NCBI RefSeq assembly: GCF_042477335.2
Contig: NC_091251.1
Location: 31,574,501-31,638,500, forward strand
DNA length: 64,000 nucleotides
Reading direction: 5' to 3'
From: Ovis canadensis
Lineage: Eukaryota > Chordata > Mammalia > Artiodactyla > Bovidae
The notes beneath the pieces are model-generated. The model ran no database searches and had not been told where the DNA came from. It worked only from the letters and a program-made list of their open reading frames with translations. Below, one piece after another: positions 60,593 through 64,000 of the stretch. The stretch's first letter is position 1. Every line of letters starts with the position of its first letter. Position numbers and translations under genes: made by a program.

Positions 60593-60802
60593 CTTCCCTG
60601 GTGTCTCAGTGGTAGATGGTAAATAATCCGCCTGCAATGCAGGTGAGCTGGGTTCAATCCCTGGGTTGGGAAGATCCTCTGGAGGAGGGCGTGGCAACCC
60701 ACTCCAGTATTCTTGCCTGTAGAATCCCTATGGACAGAGGAGCCTGGCAGGCTATAGCCCATGGGGTCGCAAAGAGTCAGACACAACTGAGCGACTAAGC
60801 AC
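60593..60802 (+). mobile_element. Bov-tA SINE, sense
   Basis: Sense orientation, from ggcttccctggtgtctcagt with gggttcaatccctgggttgg (tRNA-like B box) to cgcaaagagtcagacacaac and the gagcgactaagc end. Confidence 0.92.
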
Positions 60803-60811
60803 TGCACATTA

Positions 60812-61076
60812 AGAAACACAGGTTATATCCCTGGTCTGGGAAGATCCCACATGCTGAGGAGCAACTAAGCCCAAGTGCCACAATTACTGAGCCTGTGCTC
60901 TAGGGCTAGAGAACTGTAACTACTAAAGCTCGAGCATCTAGAGCCCGGGCTCTGAAACAAGAGAAGCCACGGCAATGAGAAGCCTGCACGCTTCAATGAA
61001 GAGTAGTCCCCGCTCATCGCAACTAGAGAAAAAGCCTGCACAGCAATGAAGACCCAGCACGGCCAAAAAAAACCAA
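60812..61076 (+). mobile_element. CHR-type SINE, sense, 5'-truncated
   Basis: Starts within the tRNA-like part ('ggttatatccctggtctggg') and continues to 'gaagacccagcacggcc' plus an A-rich tail. It abuts the Bov-tA. Confidence 0.85.
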
Positions 61077-61715
61077 AACACCCAGTTCTTCCTTCTACTG
61101 TTCAAAGTTTGTAAAGACACTCATCATTATCTCCCTGTATCCTCAGAAATGCTTGGAATGTAGACACATTAGAAAATAAAACTCAGCAGTAGCTACTTGC
61201 AAGTTAAGGCGATCTGCCAAAGGAACACAGTTAAAGAAGTGATCAATAAACATTCTGTGGCTGACTCCTGAATAGATCATGTTTCAGACCCTAAGTCCAC
61301 TACTGTAATCGGTCTTCAAGCAGGGGAAAGGAGAAGCAGAGATGGCTCAAGGAAATAAGACCGGAATTTTTCATAAACCAGGCCCAGACTACCCACACAC
61401 ATCTAGACCAAGCTGAGCTTCTTGGGTTCAGCTGCAAGAAGAGGGGCTGGTAGAGGCCAAGCTATCTTAGCCCCAGGGATTCAAAATGGAACACAATTAT
61501 TTTGCCCTTCGCTAAAAATGATTTTCCTGATACCTGTTCTTCTCAAATCACTGTATTTCTGCTTATATAGCCCTCCATCCTCCACATACCCCTTCACAAG
61601 AAAAAGAATTCTACAAAACTCTCTTGCTGCATTGTTTTCTTCCTCTTCACTTTTAAGACAATATATTGGCAGTCGTCTTCTGCATAATCAGATTTAGCCA
61701 CTTTACCTGGACTTT

Positions 61716-62611
61716 TTAACTTATATGCAGAGTACATCATGCAAAATGCCAGGCTGGATGAAGCACAAGCTGGAATCAAGACTGCCAGGAGAAATATCAA
61801 TAACCTCAGATATGCTGACGACAGCACCCTATGGCAGAAAGCAAAGAAGGAATAAAGAGCCTCTTGATGAATGTGAAAGAGGAGAGTAGAAAAGTTGGCT
61901 TAAAACTCAACATTCAGAAAACTAAGATCATGGCATCTGGTCCCATCACTTCATGGCAAATAGATGGGGAACCAGTGGAAACAGTGAGAGACTTTATTCT
62001 TTTGGGCTCCAAAATCACTGCAGATGGTGACTGCAGCCATGAAATTAAAAGACACTTGCTCCTTGGAAGAAAAGCTATGACCACCCAACAGGATTAAAAT
62101 AATCCTGTTTTAATATGACAGCATATTAAAAAGCAGAGACATTACTTTGCCAACAAAGTTCCATCTAGTCAAAGCTATGGTTTTTCTGGTAGTCACGTAC
62201 GGATGTGAGAGTTGGACTATAAAGAAAGCTGAGTGCAGAAGAATTGATGCTTTTGAACTGTGGTGTTGGAGAAGACTCTTGAGAGTCCCTTGGACAGGAA
62301 GGAGATCCAACCAGTCCATCCTAAAGGAAATCAGTCCTGAATATTCACTGGAAGGACTGATGCTGAAGCTGAAACTCCAATACTTTGGCCACCTGATGTG
62401 AAGAACTGACTCATTGGAAAAGACGCTGATGCTGGGAAAGACTGAAGGCAGGAGGAGAAGGGCACAACAGATGATATGGTTGGATGGCATCACCGACTCA
62501 ATGGACATGAATTTGAGCAAGCTCCAGGAGTTGATAATGGACAGGGAAGCCTGGCATGCTGCAGTCCGTAGGGTGTCAAAGAGTCAGACACAACTGAGCA
62601 ACTGAACTGAA
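61716..62611 (+). mobile_element. BovB LINE, 5'-truncated, 9-bp TSD
   Basis: Begins in the reverse transcriptase just before the YADD motif (about 61805-61820) and runs to the gagcaactgaactgaa tail. CTGGACTTT flanks it at 61707-61715 and 62612-62620. Frames are broken, including by a palindromic insertion at 62087-62109. Confidence 0.93.
62087..62109. repeat. 10-bp perfect hairpin inserted in BovB
   Basis: AACAGGATTA and TAATCCTGTT are exact reverse complements around a 3-base loop. The other BovB copies in this window lack the segment. Confidence 0.85.
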
Positions 62612-62963
62612 CTGGACTTTATCACCTCCATCAAGCACCCCAAGGCTATGCCTTGTCCTTGTCATGGAGAAGGTTAAAGTGTACACAGCCACTAGTTCAA
62701 TTAGAGCAGAGAGAACCAATCAGCATTACTCTTTCTCCCTAGCCCAGCTGCCCCTTACCGGCTTCCCCTCTATGTTCTCTAGATGCCGTTCCAATGCGTC
62801 TCCAATTCTGTGATGAGTTAAGAGCAGCCTGAGTTAGGACCACAGCATACTGTGATCCTCCTTTTCATGAAATCACATGCTAAAACTCCAAATTTGAAAC
62901 TTGAAAGACAATCAATTCTAAATGAAACCTGCAAATCATCTTTTTGATGATCTTAGACATAAA

Positions 62964-63296
62964 GAACAGTCCCTTGGACTGCAAGATCAAACCAGTCAAT
63001 TCTAAAGGAAATCAATCCTGAATATTCATTGGAAGGACTGATGCTGAAGCTAAAGCTCCAATACTCTGGCCACCTGATGGGAAGAGCCAACTCATTAGAA
63101 AAGACCCTGATGCTGGGAAAGACTGAAGGCAGGAGGAGTAGGGGGCGACAGAGGGCGAGATGGTTGGATGGCATCACCAACTCAATGGACATGGGTTTGA
63201 GGAAGCTCCAGGAGATGGTGAAAGACAGGGAAGCATGGCATGCTGCAGTCCATGGGGTCGCAAAGAGTCAGACATGATTGAGCAACTGAACAACAG
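62964..63296 (+). mobile_element. BovB 3' end, 8-bp TSD
   Basis: Only the last 330 bp of BovB is present, from cagtcccttggactgcaag to gattgagcaactgaac. GACATAAA flanks it at 62956-62963 and 63297-63304. Confidence 0.92.
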
Positions 63297-64000
63297 GACA
63301 TAAACAAAAATCATGAAACCTTTTTACAAACTTTTACACAAAGTAGCCCTTTAAAGTTAATTTTAATATATTCAACAAACAATTAAATATCTAAGTTCAG
63401 GGCATAATTATAGAAGGAATGGCCAAAGGAGGAATTTTTGGAGATTCAGATTATCAGGAACTATGCCACTTATCAACCTGGTCACTTAACACCTGAGGAC
63501 AAGCTAATCAAATATTGATAATGGCTGCAGAAAGATCCAGATACTCATACAATAATCTTCCTTCCATTCTATATTAAAAGATCTGGGAAGGGGTGGGGGA
63601 TTATTCTGTTCAGGGACAATGGCATCCTAAAAAACTCACAGGGATGTACATGTAAACATCAGAACAGGATGGGAACTTTATAATAATCATTAACGACTAT
63701 GGCTTCAATCAACTAGTTTCAAGAAAAGCAAAGAAGAATGCAGTCAAATGACATAATCAGATGTAGTCATTTTACCTGGACTTTATCAACTCCATCAAGC
63801 ACCCCAAAAAGTATTTGGAGCAACATTAGTTGGATGCTATCCCAAATAATCAGATGTTTGATTTGCAAACAGGATGTGGCTTAATGATCGAAACAGAGAA
63901 CTAGGTTCATTCAAGTATCTAGAGCCTAAAATAATCCTGTTTAACAAGTTTAACAACATGTAACACATACCCTCCAGTTGGCAGAAACACCTGTCAATTA

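Larger units (their letters stand above)
45211..64000 (-). other. HEXA: HEXA intron 1 (partial)
   Basis: No exon with the expected first-exon content (signal peptide, LWPWPQ-like mature start) and no CpG island was found up to 64000, so exon 1 is taken to lie further right. 45211-47900 is unique. 48060-48900, 54490-55430, 59060-60560 and 61080-61680 show no clear gene or named repeat, though parts look like ancient repeats. 63305-64000 is AT-rich with one short local duplicate (63748-63800). Confidence 0.8.

Noticed and set aside
60593..60670. tRNA-like A/B-box sequence as a tRNA gene.
   Set aside because: It belongs to a Bov-tA SINE; no cloverleaf-complete tRNA was seen here or in the other SINEs.
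45211..64000. Search for HEXA exon 1 or another gene in the right-hand third.
   Set aside because: No GC-rich first exon, no signal-peptide plus LWPWP-like coding and no CpG island was found; open frames there are transposon pieces or too short.

Overview
This is mammalian nuclear DNA from a ruminant, most likely cattle or a close bovid. The evidence is a dense load of BovB (RTE-type) LINEs, Bov-tA and Bov-A2 SINEs, and tRNA-Glu-type CHR SINEs, which together are diagnostic of ruminants, plus two recognisable host genes split into small exons with GT-AG junctions. Nothing bacterial, no CRISPR array and no organellar DNA was seen.

Both host genes lie on the minus strand. CELF6 (an RNA-binding protein of the CELF/Bruno family) occupies the left end. 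Coding exon 1 (13701-13962) sits in a CpG island, exon 2 is at 9826-9908 and exon 3 at 26-74; later exons lie off the left edge. HEXA (beta-hexosaminidase alpha subunit) has exons 2-14 between 45210 and 34619, a short 3' UTR and a poly(A) signal at 34463-34468. All thirteen exons are intact and their coding lengths add up to 1337 bases, exactly what remains of a 529-codon HEXA after a 253-base first coding exon. Exon 1 is not in the window, so everything from 45211 to 64000 is read as HEXA intron 1. The order CELF6-HEXA on one strand is the order known from other mammals.

Region by region: 1-14.4 kb is CELF6, with introns holding old MIR/L2 pieces, several SINEs, an RFX X-box-like array and an unusual pair of hairpins. 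14.4-34.4 kb is intergenic and is mostly one nest of transposons: L1 fragments interrupted by BovB copies (one near full length at about 21950-25528), a solo LTR, SINEs and a chimeric retrocopy. At 32.5-33.7 kb unique sequence holds two divergent CTCF-like motifs, a 66-bp minisatellite and an unassigned reading frame. 34.4-45.2 kb is the HEXA exon cluster. 45.2-64 kb is HEXA intron 1, with repeats concentrated after 47.9 kb.

The two genes do not share a pathway: CELF6 acts on RNA processing, HEXA degrades GM2 ganglioside in lysosomes. No undescribed gene system was found. The most interesting items are the regularly spaced X-box array in CELF6 intron 2, the open in-frame extension upstream of the CELF6 start, a SINE-plus-mRNA chimeric retrocopy with its own target-site duplication, a CTCF-like core formed at a SINE/target-site junction, and several fold-back insertions. 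All are sequence readings that need comparative or functional checks.
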